A stretch of DNA of 64,000 bases. Source: Dasyornis broadbenti (lineage: Eukaryota; Chordata; Aves; Passeriformes; Dasyornithidae). Under the pieces are notes generated by a model that was not told where the DNA came from, did no database searches, and saw nothing but the letters and a program-made list of their open reading frames with translations. Below are positions 11,835 through 26,231 of the stretch, in pieces (within the stretch, counting starts at the first letter, position 1; the number at the start of each line of letters is the position of its first letter). Where the stretch lies: assembly GCA_013397935.1 (NCBI GenBank), contig VZRN01001305.1:614476-678475 (forward strand), written 5' to 3'. The position numbers and the translations under genes were made by a program.

Positions 11835-14800
11835 TGCCCTGCTGCTCCTGAGCTGGAGGTTTCTGCCTCATCAGATCTGGACACTAATTAGAATAAGTGA
11901 CTTCTTAAAAACGTTAAAAAATTATTTAAATTAATGAGCTTGCTTCATTGAAGCAAGCGAGGGAGAGATCACTCCAAGTGCTCTGCTGACAGATCTTCTG
12001 ACCAGGAGTGCGATTGGGGCAGATAAACTCTTACCCATTAGAGCTGAGTACGGGAAAGGAAACAGGTGCCCCCAGCACAGGCTGGTATGATCTTTGTGCT
12101 TCCCTGTTCTGCAAAGGGAGCAGACTTGAAAACAGCTCTGCTTTTTTCTGAAGATGCTGTCTGAGCAGAGAGAGGAGGATGCTGCATGGTAAAGAGAGGT
12201 CACGAGGTAAGTAGATGAGGGACATAAAGCAGAAGAAGCACAAAACCTGATGGAACAGCAAAGGAAAACTCCCCACTTACTGACCTTGTAATGCGAACCC
12301 CATGGGCACAGTAGGTGTGCCAAAAGATATTGCATGCTATTTTGAGGTTATATGACCTTTTTTATCCAGCGTGGACAAAATTCATGCTCTCTGGTCTGGG
12401 CTGAGATTTATAGTGGTGGAGGATATTAGTACTTTTCCGATTGCAGCGCTCTGGCGGAAGGAGACTTCTGTGCATCCCTCTTGCTGCTAGAAGGCTGACA
12501 GCCTGTGCTTATGCATGTGTATTATCAAGGGTTATTCATTTCTTTTGGATACCAAACTAAAATTAGTGTCCCTTGGCTTTTTCCTAACTGAAAATGGCTT
12601 TTTAAATATGTAAGAATCAGAAATAATTTTTTTGGTACCTGGGTCCTTTCCTGAGTCTATCATTCACATGATCATTTGTCATTAGGCACAGCGGGCAGGA
12701 GGTTAATTGTAATTGCATGGTCATCTGGACCATTGTGTGATTTGAAGCAGAGTTTCTCTGCTGTGTCAGGTCCAACAGTATATTATTTGAAAGCATTAGT
12801 GCCAGGTTGCTCTTTAAATCTGCCAGGGGGAACTGAGGAAGAAGTGATTTAAGCCTTCGATTTAGTGCTCTCCTCTTGCTGTCCGCTTCAGGCCACTTTA
12901 CTAGCGGTTGCAGAATGTGAGCAGAATTAAAATACAGAATTTTTAAATAAAATCAAATCCAAAGTAGCAACTGAGAAGGTGGAACCCTTCATCATGGAAC
13001 TTAATACCATGTATCTTTGTTGACAGCTCTGTATGTAAATCACTAATTATTCCAAACTATTCAGTTCCCCTCCAGGAAATCTAGACTTCAACATTAAAGG
13101 CTGGCTATAAGGAATGAAAGCCTTGCGCCAATTCCCCACAGGTTTTATTAAGCTGTGGAGAAAACCCAAGGTTTTTTTGCATCGTAAGTAACAGTGATAG
13201 AGAGGTCAGCAATTTACCTACATCAGTGGAGATTACTGGGTTTGCAGCCGTAATTGTAAGCACTTTATGGCTTCAGTAATACATATTTTCTACCCTGGTG
13301 GAGAAGCAGGGTAAGGAGGACACAACTGACTCTGCTCAGCTGAGGTCTTCTTTCATCACTTTATGCCAGAGGTGATATACGGAAATGCTGTGAAGGTACA
13401 CAACTGCTCAGGGATGTCTGTCTTGGGTTCTTTTTGACACAAACTTTTTTCAAGCCTTCCATTTTTGGGGGATGGCAGGTCATTTGCAGACACACCTGAT
13501 GTCTGGAACCAGGTTTGGTGGCTTTGGAGCTATCTGGCCCAGCTCTCAGTGCTGTTTTGGACCATGAAAACTGTGTGTTCAGCTGCATGGCCTTTGAAAG
13601 GAGAGGGCAAGAGGAAGATGCCTCTCTGCAGCCTGGTGTAGATGTGGTGTTAGCAGCTGTCATGCATCCCAGAGGAGGAAAAGGCAAGTCCTTGTCTGGT
13701 CATGCATCTTATAGGCAGCACTGGCGTGGCTGAAGCTGTGTAGATGCCCTGTAGTGACAGGCACATGCTGGAAGGTAAGGTATGGTTTAAACCCCACTAA
13801 TTAACACTTTCATTCTGAATTTTAACTACAGTTGTGAATTCAGTTTTGCTTTTAAACCATGCTTGCAGGGATGCAGGAATCACCCAGACTGTCAGAATCC
13901 CTTTCTTATCTTTTTACACCAGCCAGTTACCATAAATCTCTAAACTCTGGTTTACTGTCTTGTTTAAATTCTACATTCATTTTCTGTTGTTTCATCTTTG
14001 TAGCTATATTGTACTCTATTTCATTGTAAATCATTTACTTGCTTCTGGTCCAAAGTTCTTTGCAGGAAGAAACAAGCTGAAGACTTCTAAATTCCTACAT
14101 TAGCCCTGGAAGAGACAGCTTCATCACCTTCTGCTTCTTTCCTCGGGCTGGAAAAAGGCTGCCTTGGAAAGCAAAACTTCCTACTTAGATTTATTCTTAA
14201 ATCCAATTTCTCTAAAGCAAATGAAAGCATCCCTTTTTTCTCTCTCTTTTTAAAAAAGAATTAAGATTAGCTAAAAATCATTTCTGTAGATAAGTGTACA
14301 GTGATCCTATGCCTTCCCCAACTCCGGCCTTTTGTCCTCTTTGTCCTCTACCATCTATTTATGTTATTCTTGACCACCTTTCGCAAAGGAGCTATTGATT
14401 AAAGGATGCAAGCCGTCTCAGATCCTGCATATCAAGCTGCTCTTTTTTTTCTTCCAAGTTACTCAGTATGTGAAAAGCATCCATTTTTGCACTGCAGTGC
14501 AGCTTTACCCAGACACCTGGTCTCTCCATCTCTCTTTTTTTTTCTTCCCTTTGCCCTCCCATCCTGCTAAATGGACATCTTGTCAAAACCTGTTTGCACA
14601 GACTGACAGCTATAGAGGTTTTGGAGAAAAAGCCAGATCCCTGCACATGCACTCTAACAAACAGAATCAAAATGTCAAGGCACAAATGAAATATATCACT
14701 GTGCTTTCCTGTCAGATTTTGCTAATATCACCTGGCTAAATTGACAGAGGAACACCTGCAGCAAGTTAACCTGTTTTTATTAGCAGTTGTTTCCCATATT

Positions 14801-17800
14801 TATATTTGGTTATGAATATAGAGACTGCTGGGGAGAAAGCTTTCAGTTTTTTCCTCACAGGATGAAATACCCCCTGTTCTTCATGCCGAAAGACAGTCGG
14901 GGCAGTGAAGTCACTTTCAAATAGTACAGCAATTAATAAAGAAAGAAAAAATAATTTCACAGTCTGTTGTTAAATTAGCAATTCTTTAGAGTGTCTAGAG
15001 TTTCTGACAGAATTAATATGCACTCTGAAGCCTTGGGCAGCCTTGGTGCATATAATTTACCCAACAGCTATAAGAGCCAAATGCAGAGACAAGGAGTGGT
15101 GCTTGATTGCAAGGAAAATACTGGAATTATCTGTCTAGTAATCATTTAGCGGCCCTATTCACAAATAATCAAGAAACATTTGGATTTGGATTACATCCCT
15201 CATTCTTTCAAGACAAATGTAGGAGAAACAGTGGCTGGAAAATGATGTGTTAAGTAACAAGGGTGAAAAAAAGGCAGGGAACAACATACATTTGAGCAGG
15301 GAGAAGAAAATATACAATAAAAGTGCAATAAATTTCCCGTGGATTGAAGGGGAGTATTTTTATAGCAGCTTTCTGCAAATTGAATGCATCTACATAAATA
15401 ATGTAGCGACACATTTAATTGCAACTATTTATTTTTAAATTTGGCTGGATGATGAGAGAATTTCTGTGTGGAATAATGAACCTTGTGTTTTTACCACTTG
15501 CACAAATTTGAAAAAAATAAATTGTAAATGGTATTTGGGCTACGTCTCAGAGCCACAGGAGTTTCTGGCTGCTCTGTAGTACATCTGAAAAGAAACCAAC
15601 ATCCAGAAGTGCATCCATATGGAATGGATGCTAGATATTGGAGAGGCCAAGAGATGACAGGGAGGAAAATATTACCAGTCTATACTTCAGTCAGGAAACT
15701 CCCATTTGGTCTTTCAGTGCGAAGTGTACCTCTTCAAATAAAAGAATTAATACTGGGCTTTTTACTTTTGCCTTCTGCTGTTTTTGCTGGTGGTGTTCTC
15801 ATTTTCAGGCGTTCTTCTCAAAAAGGCAAGTAACCTCTTTTTACCTCTCAGGTTTCTTTTTTCTTCTTCCTCAGGACAAGACTGATTCTTCATATTCTCC
15901 TGCAGTCTCTAGATTTCAGGACTGCTGAGAGGACAGGCAGCATCTTCCCTTACCGCCTTCACGTGGCTGGGTATCACAGGATAGATGTCACAAGGCTTTG
16001 AAAACGGTGTGGAATTGGAGCTGGCAATGAAGTGTGCAGGCTGTTGAGGGTGGTTTTGTATGAGACGTAAGACAAGCAGGCTGCAATCTCTTTTCTTGCA
16101 AGGCATAGGTATGCAAAACCAGGGGTGCAGTGTCCTTCTGCCCACGCCAACTGCTCCACTTTCTCCCGTCTTGTTATCTTCCAGTATTCACTTGAAGAAA
16201 TCCAACATGAATGGTTTCTGTAAAGCAGAAGGTTTGGTTTGGGTTTTTTTTCCAAGCTGCCTTAGAAAGACCGTTCAAGTTGATGCAATGCAAGGGTGCA
16301 GAGATGCAGCAACAATTACAAATAAAGGCAGTGCTGGGTTTCCAGGGCAAACAAGCTCATAAAGGCAATGCTTATTTCCTTGGATATAACTGGAGAGCCA
16401 TGTGAGCTACGTGTGAGCAGCAGTATTCTTTTATAATAGTTTGAGAATTAAATCTCCATAAATCAAGCTTTGGCAGCTCACAACCTTAAATAAAAAGTCT
16501 GTGGGAATGGCCAGCATTGCTGCTGCAAAGTTTGCTTCAGGCTAGTACTTTATGGTATGGGGAAATGGATTTGGCAGGAAGAACATCATGGCAGGGCTTC
16601 ATATAGCAAGAGGGAAGGCAGTGTTTGCTTTGCTTTACTTTTTGCTTCATATGTGAATTTCTGGAACAGTTGCATATGTCAAGCAGCCATTTTTGGGGCA
16701 AGAACAAAACTCAGGAGAAGAGGCAGTGGATGGGGATGTTAGCAGGATGTACCCTCCTGATGGATACTTTTGTCTCAGTAAAGTACTGTTTATAGCTCGA
16801 TAAAATATCATCTTGGGATATAACTGCATTTTATTTTTCCTTTGGGCTTTTGGGTTTTTTCTGACTGGGATGGAGTCACGGCAGTTCTAGCTACTTCATG
16901 GCAAGGACGACCCAACTCCAGCATCCAAAAGCCACGAGACTCCCTGCCCAAATAGTACTGAGATTGACTTCAAAACCAGGAGGTTTAAAGTGTCAAGTTA
17001 TGTTGTTTTATCTTGGGTTTGAGCGTTTTTATATGCAGCAAGTTTTCCTCCAGAAACAGGAGAGATTGTACTGAAATAAATTCTCTGAAGGACCAGAGCG
17101 CAGAATAAAAGCTCCTAGTATTGCTAGGCTGACATGGGAAGAGCCAGCAATGCCTCAGGTTGCCCTTTGTTGAGCTGGTTCCTAAAAAGGAGCTGTTTGG
17201 TGGAGTTACTTGGCAAGGCAGATGAACCATGAAGTGTTACACTGTTCATGTGACCCAAAGGGGCAGTTTAATCAACTTAACAAATATTCTCAGTATTTGT
17301 TGAGAAATATTTTTTACGTCCGGTTAATTAAACTGAAATGATGAAACGTTCTATCTGCATATGATGGGATAACCACTTGGTGTTTCTGCACTTGGTTGTG
17401 CTTTTAGACGCTCGCTCAGCTTTCCTCGTTAAATTTCTCAGGGTATTTATATTTGCCATGTCTTCCTTGCACACACTCCTTGATTTGTGGTCTCCTAACC
17501 AAAGCCAGAGTATCTCGTGGTATGCACATCAAGGCAGAATGTAGCTCAGTGAGACCTCCATCTGTAACTCCAACCAGTGTGCTCCAGTGCAAAAACACAT
17601 GCACTTCTGTGGAAGAAGGCATGACTGAAGGGACGTGTTCCCCAAGAGATACGTCCGTGTTTCTTTCTGTGCACCTCTAAGCTGCCTGCCCATGGCAAAA
17701 TTGGCTTGGATCGCATGTACCTTAAATTTGCAACGACAACAAAATACCCAGACAAAAACCACACACCAAAAACACCACTTCCCCAGAATCATTGTTCTGG

Positions 17801-20800
17801 GCATAAACCCATTTAGCACACTTAGTTCTGTCAACTCTGGATAAATCCTTCCTATCTTTTTTTGGTCAGGACTGTAAAAGATCCATCTCCATCGTCCTCT
17901 GATGGAATTTGAATAGATGTGTCTGGAGTGACATATGTTCGGCCATAAATTACAGAGGAACAATTTTAAAAGAAATTGTCTGCAGCCAATCCTGCTGAAT
18001 TTAGTTCCTGAGACAGATGATCATAAAGCTAGAAGCAAACAAGCCCTTAAACATTTGACGCCAGCTTTGGAAGAATCCTTTTGAGTAGGTGTTAGCATCT
18101 CTGTAGATTGGTGGGATGCTGCCCATTTTGGACCAAATAGCATAGGAAAGGCTGATTTTATACCAGCAAGAAATCTTATTCACACAAATGAAGTTGAGCA
18201 AGGTAGAGCCAAACAGAGGGAAATATTTTAAGCAATTTTACTTCTCTTTACTGCCTGCATATGTATAGTTTATTAGTTCAGGCTAAAACCTTAAAATGTT
18301 GGTAGAGTAAACACGCATGGCATAAATCATCAAAATAAATCCTCCCAATCATCATATTTCTTAACCACAATGGCTTGCAGTTGTCCAAACCACAACATAA
18401 TTAAAGAATATTTCTTTCTTTGCCGGTTGGGCTCCAGATCCCTATGGCAGACTGAACCAAAAGACTAAAACCCTCTTAATGTAGTATTGTGCCAGCAAAC
18501 ATGTAGCTTTGAAGAACCCCATTTTCCAGGAGATTTTGCCAACTGATCTTTGCATTATTGTCTGTAATAGGTGTATACAGTTGGACATAGGGGGGCTTCA
18601 GCTGCATCATTTTCAAGTTTGATCCTGTCCCCCAGTTGCCATTAGGGACGATTCTTGTTATTGCTATTCAGTCAATGCCGCTGTCGAGCTCAAGGGAGTT
18701 CTGTGGCTTGTCCATCAATCCTCCCCTCGCTTAGCACGGCAATGCAGCTTGAATGCTTAAGACGCCATTCACATAACAAAGGACAACCTGGGTGTGTGTC
18801 TTGGTGTGCAGAAACCCCCAGAACAGGCTCCTGTGCCTCTTGGATAGTGTGTGGAGCTGGGCATCTCAAGTTATGTTGACGAGCGTATGGAAACAAATGT
18901 GTCTCTGCTACTTTCTGTGTCTTAAATTGTATTTTTCCTTTAGTAGCAGGATTGTAAATTGTGGCTTCCTCTGTTGAAGGCAGTAAAATTATTTCTGGTT
19001 TTGTTCATTAAAGAAACAAAGACAGTAATTTAAGAGTAATTTAAGTGCATCTTTGTCCCACACCTCAGAAAACAAAGGGAAGATAGATAGATGTTTATAG
19101 ACATAGAGATTTGTGAAGATACATATTTTATAGATATAATTTATCTGGACTGCCTTTTTTAATTGTAAGCCAGATAGTTGGGGCTCAGTGAGATCAACCT
19201 GGATCTGTCCCTTGTAGCCAGAGAGCAAGGAAGACCGCAGGTGCTGCCTGTGCTGAGAGCTGAAGGAGTCCTTGTACACACTTGCAAGAGCATGCAGCTG
19301 CTGGTCACAGAAACTTTGCGTTTGCTAGAAAATGACACTTCATCTTAAGTAGTGCTTTATCTAAAAGTGTACCAGCTTCTCTCAGTGTTTTTTTGGACAG
19401 GAAAATCTGGCCAAAAAAAAAGACTCCACAAAACCAAAGAACAGCCAGCTAGCCCTGCAGTTGACACAGCCTGAGGGAGCATCCCTGCGCAGTGCTGCGT
19501 GCTTTTGAAAAATCTTCTGTTTCCCTTAAGAACATTTATTTTCCGTAGCTTGCTTTCCTTCTGTGAAATCAAACCCCAATGATAGTGTGGGTTTGCATAT
19601 ATGCCAGGATAAATCTCTTTCCCTGGTCTTCCATCACACTGCTGAGAGTTTAGGCTTGACTCAGTTTTGCCTCATTGATTGCTTTAAAATCTTCTTTAGA
19701 GCAAAGTCAGAATGTGCAGAAATATAGCCCATTAAGATACTAATGTAAGCATGAGCATTTTCAAATGTGCTGTGTTCTAGGTATTTTTATGTCTTGAAAA
19801 TGTAGTTTACTTGGGAATTTGATGAATTTTTCCGTGTGTTGCCATGTGATGAAGTTTCATACTACTTAGAAGAAACACATTAATGTCATTAGTGGCAGTT
19901 AATTCTTAGTTTTCTAGCAACTACAGTTCTGTCATAAATTGTTGTGTGACAATTTAGTGAGCCACGTGGTAGAAAAAAAGTGGTATTTCAGAGGGAGGAA
20001 CTGAAAGTACTAATTTATTTATATTATAGTTTTTAAGGCTGTTTTTGTATTCAGAGCTAGAGCTGATTTCAATGCAGAGTGGAAATAATTTAGCCTGAGT
20101 TACTGTGGGGTTGGACAGGACGGCATCAAAAGACAATGTTTTCTTAGAACAAAAGAAAAAAAGCTTAAAAGAATATTTCCCATTTGAGATGCATGAATTG
20201 GTTTAGAGCCAAGGTAGGGGCTGAGTCTCTTTTTTCAAAATGCGGAGCCCGTAGATGCCCCATTTATCCAGCAAGCTCCAGGACATCATTTAAAAGGACC
20301 TTTAGCAGGTCTTGGACTGCAGCATTGAGTGCTGGATTTTCTGAAAGGTGCTGGCAACTCTACTGGATTGAACCAAACTGGCAGCTTCGAATTACAGTGT
20401 TTTATTAGTGGGTATTTATTTAATTCCCTTCAAATCCCCAAGGCATGCTACAGGAAGCAACATAGCACTACTGCAGATAGAGAGACCAAGCCTAAAAGAG
20501 ATATAATCAGGGCATTTTACACATTTTTCTGTAGCTTTATAGCTTTGGCAGCAATTTCAGTGTCAGCTTGCAGTTCAGGAAAGCTGTTAGGGGGGGCAGG
20601 ATTAGCTTTTGGGAACCTGCTTGTAATTTCTGCAGAAGGATGCTCTGTGGTGGGTTGCTGTAGTTCTTGAAATACTTTTTAGAAGAGCTTGGCGTTAATA
20701 TGTTTATTCTTGTTGGGAAACATGAAGACAGTCCATTGTGGTTTTCTGTTTTGTTTTTTCTTTTAAGTAAAAGAGCATGTCAGGAGCACAAGCTGAGGCT

Positions 20801-21062
20801 TTGGAGCCTTTCAGCATTTTAATTGATTCCACATTGTAAAGACTGTACCTCGCTAAACCCTTTTATAGGTTTTGGACACATCTAAGAGGCAGCAGCCCCC
20901 TCTTCTCGATGCAAACACTTCAAGGCATGGCAGCTCTGGAGAACAGGGGTTGCTTTATTTGTAGCTTGTTTTTCCTCAGATCCTTCAATGCTCAAGGCAT
21001 ATTCCCTGCACCGGAGCAGTGTGCTAATGAAAGCAGAGTTGATGAGCTGCAGAGCTGAAAAT

Positions 21063-21076
21063 ACACACACACACAC
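21063..21076 (+). repeat. AC dinucleotide microsatellite, 7 units
   Basis: There are seven AC units in a row, followed by AACACA. It is a short simple repeat in intron 3. Confidence 0.9.
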
Positions 21077-21774
21077 AACACATCCCTCCGTATCCTGCTT
21101 GTGTTTCAGCTGGAAAGCTGGCTCAGTGTGGACTGTGGGTCTGTATATGGGGCAGAGTTTGTTACACTGTGGTTACTTTTAAAAGCCATGGCAATCTGAG
21201 CTCTGTGTGCCTGTCCAAAGAGGTTTCCAGTCTGAAAGGGTAAATGGGACTGAAGATGTGAAGGAGAAGCAAAGCGGCTTTCCAGGCTGAGAAGGAAACC
21301 TCAGGTTCAGCCGGATAACTTGTGCTCCGCCAAGAGTGGGCATCCTTATCATCATTAATTTTTGTTAGATTTAGTCCATTTTCTTTATTTATGGATTAGT
21401 GGCACTGCCGTGTGAGTTATACTTGTAGTTTCTGATTACTGTGGAGACTAATTTGGTGCCCTGCAAGGGAGACAGTGTAATTCCTGTTTGAGCTTTATTT
21501 TCTGGGACGTATGAAAGGTCGCTTTGCTGATCCTAAGCACTTAAGTACTGTGAGCTTATCCTCCCAGTGTCACAAGAGTGAGAAGAGAGAAATAAGTTGG
21601 ACCTTTTTTATATCTCCTGGGGTTTCAAGGCTTATGGGGTCATGTTTCCTAGCTTCTCTCTTTACAGGAACAAAACTGGAATTTCCACTAATACTAATTA
21701 TGGGATGAAAAGGCAGAGTATTCTACAAGCAGCTGGCTGATGTTTTACATTATCCCTTGTTCTTGTGGGAGACT

Positions 21775-22452
21775 TTGTCTTGCTGGATGTCTGCTAGAAA
21801 CTCAGCACAGTGGAGAGGAGGCTGTCTAGGAGGTTCCTAGAGTGTGTGCAATATTAACTTCCTGACACACTTGGTAAGTGAGCCTACCAGGGGCAATGCC
21901 CTGCTAGACCTGCTGTTTACCAAGAGAGTAGGGCTGGTGGGAGATGTGGTGGTTGAAGGCTCTCTTGGGCATTGTGACCAAGAAATTATAAAGAAATTAT
22001 AAAGTTTTCGATTCTTTGTGAAGTAAGGAAATAGGTCAACAAAACTTGCCTTGCACTTCCAGAGGGCAGACTTTAGCCTGTTCAGAGCACTGGTTCAGAA
22101 ACAGTCCTTAATAACAAAAGAGTCCAGGAAAGCTGGACATAATTTAAGAAAGAAATCTTCTCCCTGGCAACTGGTGACACGACGAGAAGAAATGGCCTCA
22201 AGCTGCACCAGGGGAGGCTCAGGTTGGAGCCTCAGAAGAAATCAGGAAGAATTTCTTCACTGAAAGGGTTGTCAAGCATTAAACCAGGCTTCCCAGGGAA
22301 GTGTGAGAATCACCATCCCTGGAAGTGTTCAAGAAATGACTGGCTGTGGCACTTGGTGCTGTGGTTTAGTTGACATGGTGGTGTTCAGTCACAGGTTGGA
22401 CTCAATGACCTTGGAGGTGTTTTCCAGCCCTAATGATTCTGTGATTCTGTGA
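21775..22452 (+). mobile_element. CR1 LINE fragment with internal deletion
   Basis: This is a non-LTR retrotransposon remnant of the chicken-repeat-1 family, in the same orientation as EPHA5. The 5' part (about 21780-22150) still translates in broken frames to CR1 ORF2 protein, including SEPTRGNALLDLLFTKR, VGDVVVEGSLGH and, in another frame, RADFSLFRAL. Around 22155-22175 this jumps straight to the CR1 3' end, with no reverse transcriptase domain between. The 3' part has the typical GAAATGGCCTCAAG, GGAAGAATTTCTTCACTGAA and TTGGACTCAATGACCTTGGA blocks. It finishes in the tandem tail GATTCTGTGATTCTGTGAT, the mark of CR1 3' ends. A small duplication, AAGAAATTAT repeated at about 21970-22005, lies inside. 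The copy is dead, with frameshifts and most of ORF2 missing. The 5' edge is approximate. Confidence 0.9.
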
Positions 22453-22744
22453 TAATTGCATGGTTTTACTGGCATGGTCATGCGAATATGGAAGGAAGGC
22501 CTCGGATGTGGTCCTTGCTTCCAGCATGTGTTGCCTTGGGGCAATGTGCAGTGAAGGCGTGGGGCAGCTGGAGAGGAGTAGCCCTGCCCATTGGCTGCAG
22601 TCTTCAGCAAGAGCTTTAGGGAAGGGATGGTTACAGGGAATCAGCTGCGAGCCATTTGATGTTAAGGTTTGCAGAAAATCTGCCAAGCCGTCCCAGCCAG
22701 TTGATTTTACTGGCTTGTTCTCCCCCCTTTTTGCTTTGTGTCCT

Positions 22745-22780
22745 CACTGGTACTCACTACTGGTGCCTACTACTGGTATA
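22745..22780 (+). repeat. Short degenerate repeat of ACTGGT units
   Basis: ACTGGT recurs three times within 36 bases, with CTACTACTGG and CTCACTACTGG variants around it. It looks like a small decayed tandem repeat. Confidence 0.6.
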
Positions 22781-25448
22781 ACACATTCAGCACATGGTTC
22801 GAAGAGGCTGCTTTTCACTGTAAGAGGACCAGTGTTTCTACCTCCATCCACCCATGTTCCAGGAGCCAGTGTCTTTCAGCCTGGCCCTTGGGGGCTGAAA
22901 GACCCCTCTGCAAGGTACAGAGACAGTTTCTGATCTGGTTGCTACTGGTTTAAGGGATCAGCTCACGCCATTGCTGTCCCGAGATGCTCTTGCTGCCATC
23001 CTTAATTGCAGCTATCTCTCTCTGGCCCCTTTGAAGTGTGCAACAAGAGGCTGCACAGATGCTAATGCTCTGTGCATGTCACATTTTGTGGTTGCTATTA
23101 AAAATAAAAAGAGTGAAATTAATTTGCTAATAATGGATGTGCTACTAACAGAAACACATCCCACTTGTACCTAACACTAGCAGGTTGTTTATGGCATATT
23201 TGCTGTCTCTAAAAATAATAATTTTTTTTCTTGCAACCAATTTAATTTAAAGACTATTTTCACACATCGCTGGCTGTTAATCAGTTAAAGAGTTCTTATA
23301 TTAAGAAGAAAGAAGCAGATCTCATCAACAGCTTAAAACTTGATTTCGTTTCTTTTCAGCTGGCTTGCAGCAGATTATGGGGAGTCTTAAACTCATCTTA
23401 TTTCTCCTGCTTTCCTATCCCCTTTAAAAGAGAGATAGTACCATTATCTGTATGACTGTACTATGCTATTTCTGTGTATCTTTTCAGTAGCTGTTGAATT
23501 GGAAATACTGAGATAAAAATATAAGAAGACTAAAATAAGATTTAATTAGGAATTAAACACCAGACACCCGTGTAATTTTAAATAAAGTCATATATACTTC
23601 ATGAAGAGATTATAAGATTGACTGTCAGAAGAGGAATGGTAAGATACATGGAAGGTAAGTTGGCCCTGTTCTGCTCTGAAACAAATTTCCAAAATGTCTG
23701 AGCCATTGCCACCAGTGGCAGAAAATGGACATGGTACCTGCTCCTACTTTTGGCTGTTAAGCTTAGCCAAGACTGTGCTCATCCATCTACTGTGAGACTT
23801 GTAGTGTGGAGGCGTAGGATGCCCCCGGGTCAGCTTGCAGTTAAACAGGGTCCGTGTCATCACAGCATCTCTGTCTGTGAAGCGATTGCTGCTTGAACCG
23901 TCTCACAGGCTGTCCCCTCCTTTGTGTTGCATACAAGACAAACACAGGAAAGGATACAGAGGAAAGTGTTGTAATAGCTGCTAGTTATGCCTGACACACC
24001 CATACAGCTACAGCTGCTTCTGTTCGTGAGCATGGTAGTGCAAGTGTGGTTTCCATCAAGAGCTGCTGGTCATGAGAGCCTGGAAGACTGTGCTGGGGAA
24101 ACCTTGCAAATTCCCCTGTACTACCCAAAGCATCTGCTGCAGGTATGTGGATTCAGCCAGCACCACTCACTGTGGCATTTCTTGCATTTATTTTTACTTT
24201 CTATACTCCCTTTTTTTGCGTTACCCATCTCCCGTCCCTGACTTCTTCCTTTCTAACTGACAGAGGAATATTACCCCTCAGTCCAACAGGACGCTGCTCT
24301 GTTGCTCTGCAGTTTTGAGGACTCGTACTGAAGTCTTCAGTGTAACGTAATGCTCTTGAGTATTCCTTGTAATACTTTTTGAATAGAGATGGGACTTACC
24401 TGACCCATGAGAGCCTGCAGTTTATACAAAAATTGGTTTAGTTCAGTTTTATTTCACATCTTTCATTAAAACATGGGTTATTGGCCTTGTGCATCTCTTG
24501 GCTCTGTATTTATTCATGAAAACCACACATTCCCTTTGAGCTGAGCTACATATCTTACCATCATCAACAAGCTGTACCTTGCTGAAAATCTGTCAAGGAA
24601 AACTGACTTATTTTGCATTTGCTGCTTTGCACAAAATAGAAGCATGGTAAACTCTTGTGCTGTCATGATTTTCTTGTCTGTCTTGATAGGACATAACGAG
24701 ATAAATTCTAGTCCTTTTTTGAGGGCTAATTACATTGAGTACACACTAGATGTGCGCTGCCATCATTATATGTTGCACATTTTCATGCTTTCATTTCCCC
24801 ATCTCTGGTGTCTGCATGAGCAAGTGAGTTTCATTTGGCTTTGAAATACAAGTTGAGGGCTAGAGAGGAACCATTCGTGGTCTGCTCTCCCAGAAGACTC
24901 TCTGGAGACTGTGTAACAGTCCTTGCTGTAGGTAGGGCAGCATTTGAATGTGATTGTGAAGTAAATAAAAGAACTTAACTATGTGCTGGAAACTGAGGAA
25001 TGTGCCATAAAGCAGGAGGGCAGCTTGTGGCAAGCCTGCTAAAAGCCATCAAGAACAAATTAAGCCCTAGATCTGTTTGCTGGTCCTGGTGTACAGGCAC
25101 AAAGCAGAGCAACTGCATCCTGCAGATGGATACCACAGCCTAGGTATGGAGCACTAGTTGGATGGTGAGCAATTTTGGAAAACGGGTTTTTAAAAGCTGT
25201 AAGTCCCTCCAGTCCAAATAGTTGCTCTCTGTCTGCCTTGTGGGAAGAGGGGAGGCTGGGGAATAGTGTGGGAGGGTGCTCGGTTTGAGATCAGCAGGGA
25301 GATGATCACCCCCTAGAGCAGGGCAGAGAGGCTGCAGATCCATGGTGGTGCCCTGGCAGCCTGTGCTGGGTTTGGGACCTGCTCAGGTCTGCGTGATGCC
25401 TGCTGTGTGAGGTCCACAGCCTGGGCAAGATTGTGGAGGTGGGGCCTT

Positions 25449-25462
25449 NNNNNNNNNNNNNN
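25449..25462. other. Assembly gap (14 N)
   Basis: Fourteen unknown bases interrupt a GC-rich stretch of intron 3, about 1.5 kb before exon 4. The size may be real or a placeholder. No coding consequence is visible. Confidence 0.98.
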
Positions 25463-26231
25463 GCATGTGTGATCTTCATCACCAAAGACTTACTGGTCGG
25501 CTCTGGGAGTTAGGAATTGATGTGCAAGTGTCTCTCCTTCGGTGAAGAAACCACTGACATAAAAAGGAAGATGTCAAGAGAGTTTCTCTGGTACTGCAGG
25601 AAGCAGAGCCAACTTCAGAAGTGTTGTCCTGGTTGGTCCATCAGAGGAAAGGGATAACTAGTAAAAACCTATACTTTGCCTACGGTGAAGATGAATTCTG
25701 TTATCACTTGCTGAGTTTTAGTGCATGCTGTGATTGTCTGGGACATTCCTGATGGGATAATATTAGTGCTTTCGCTGTGAACTCATTTTCTTTGCAAGCT
25801 AATTACAACTGGGAAAGTTTGGATGCAGATGGAAAGGCTCTGGGATTTCCAGCTAACTTCTGTAAATTTGATAGCAGATCTGTGCATCATTAATATCGTA
25901 CTGGGCAGAAATATTTTAAAGCAGTTCAGAAGGAAGAATGGTAACAGCACTTTGGAGCTGCTTTAATATGTCTCCATGTTTCTGCTTTTAGAGATAAACA
26001 GAAAATCAGCATTTCCTCCTTTTGCTAACAGCGCGTTTATAATTCTGTGTATAATGGTATGATACAGAGCCAACTGGGTTTTTTCCTAAAAAAACATTTG
26101 CAAACCTGTCGCTGTCAGTGCTTCTGGCTGAGTGTGCACACACAGGTGAAGTGCAGAGAGCTTTGCGTAGGTGAAAGAGCGCTTGTTTCAGGAGGATGGA
26201 ACCAAGATATTACTGTATTCATTTCAAAATT

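Noticed and set aside
22460..22933. 157-codon + strand ORF directly after the CR1 copy
   Set aside because: No domain recognised. It begins right after the CR1 tail and shows no codon or motif pattern of a real gene.
23987..24241. 84-codon + strand ORF with a hydrophobic start resembling a signal peptide
   Set aside because: The hydrophobic run comes from T-rich sequence. There is no homology I recognise, no supporting splice sites, and the Eph signal peptide exon does not read like this.
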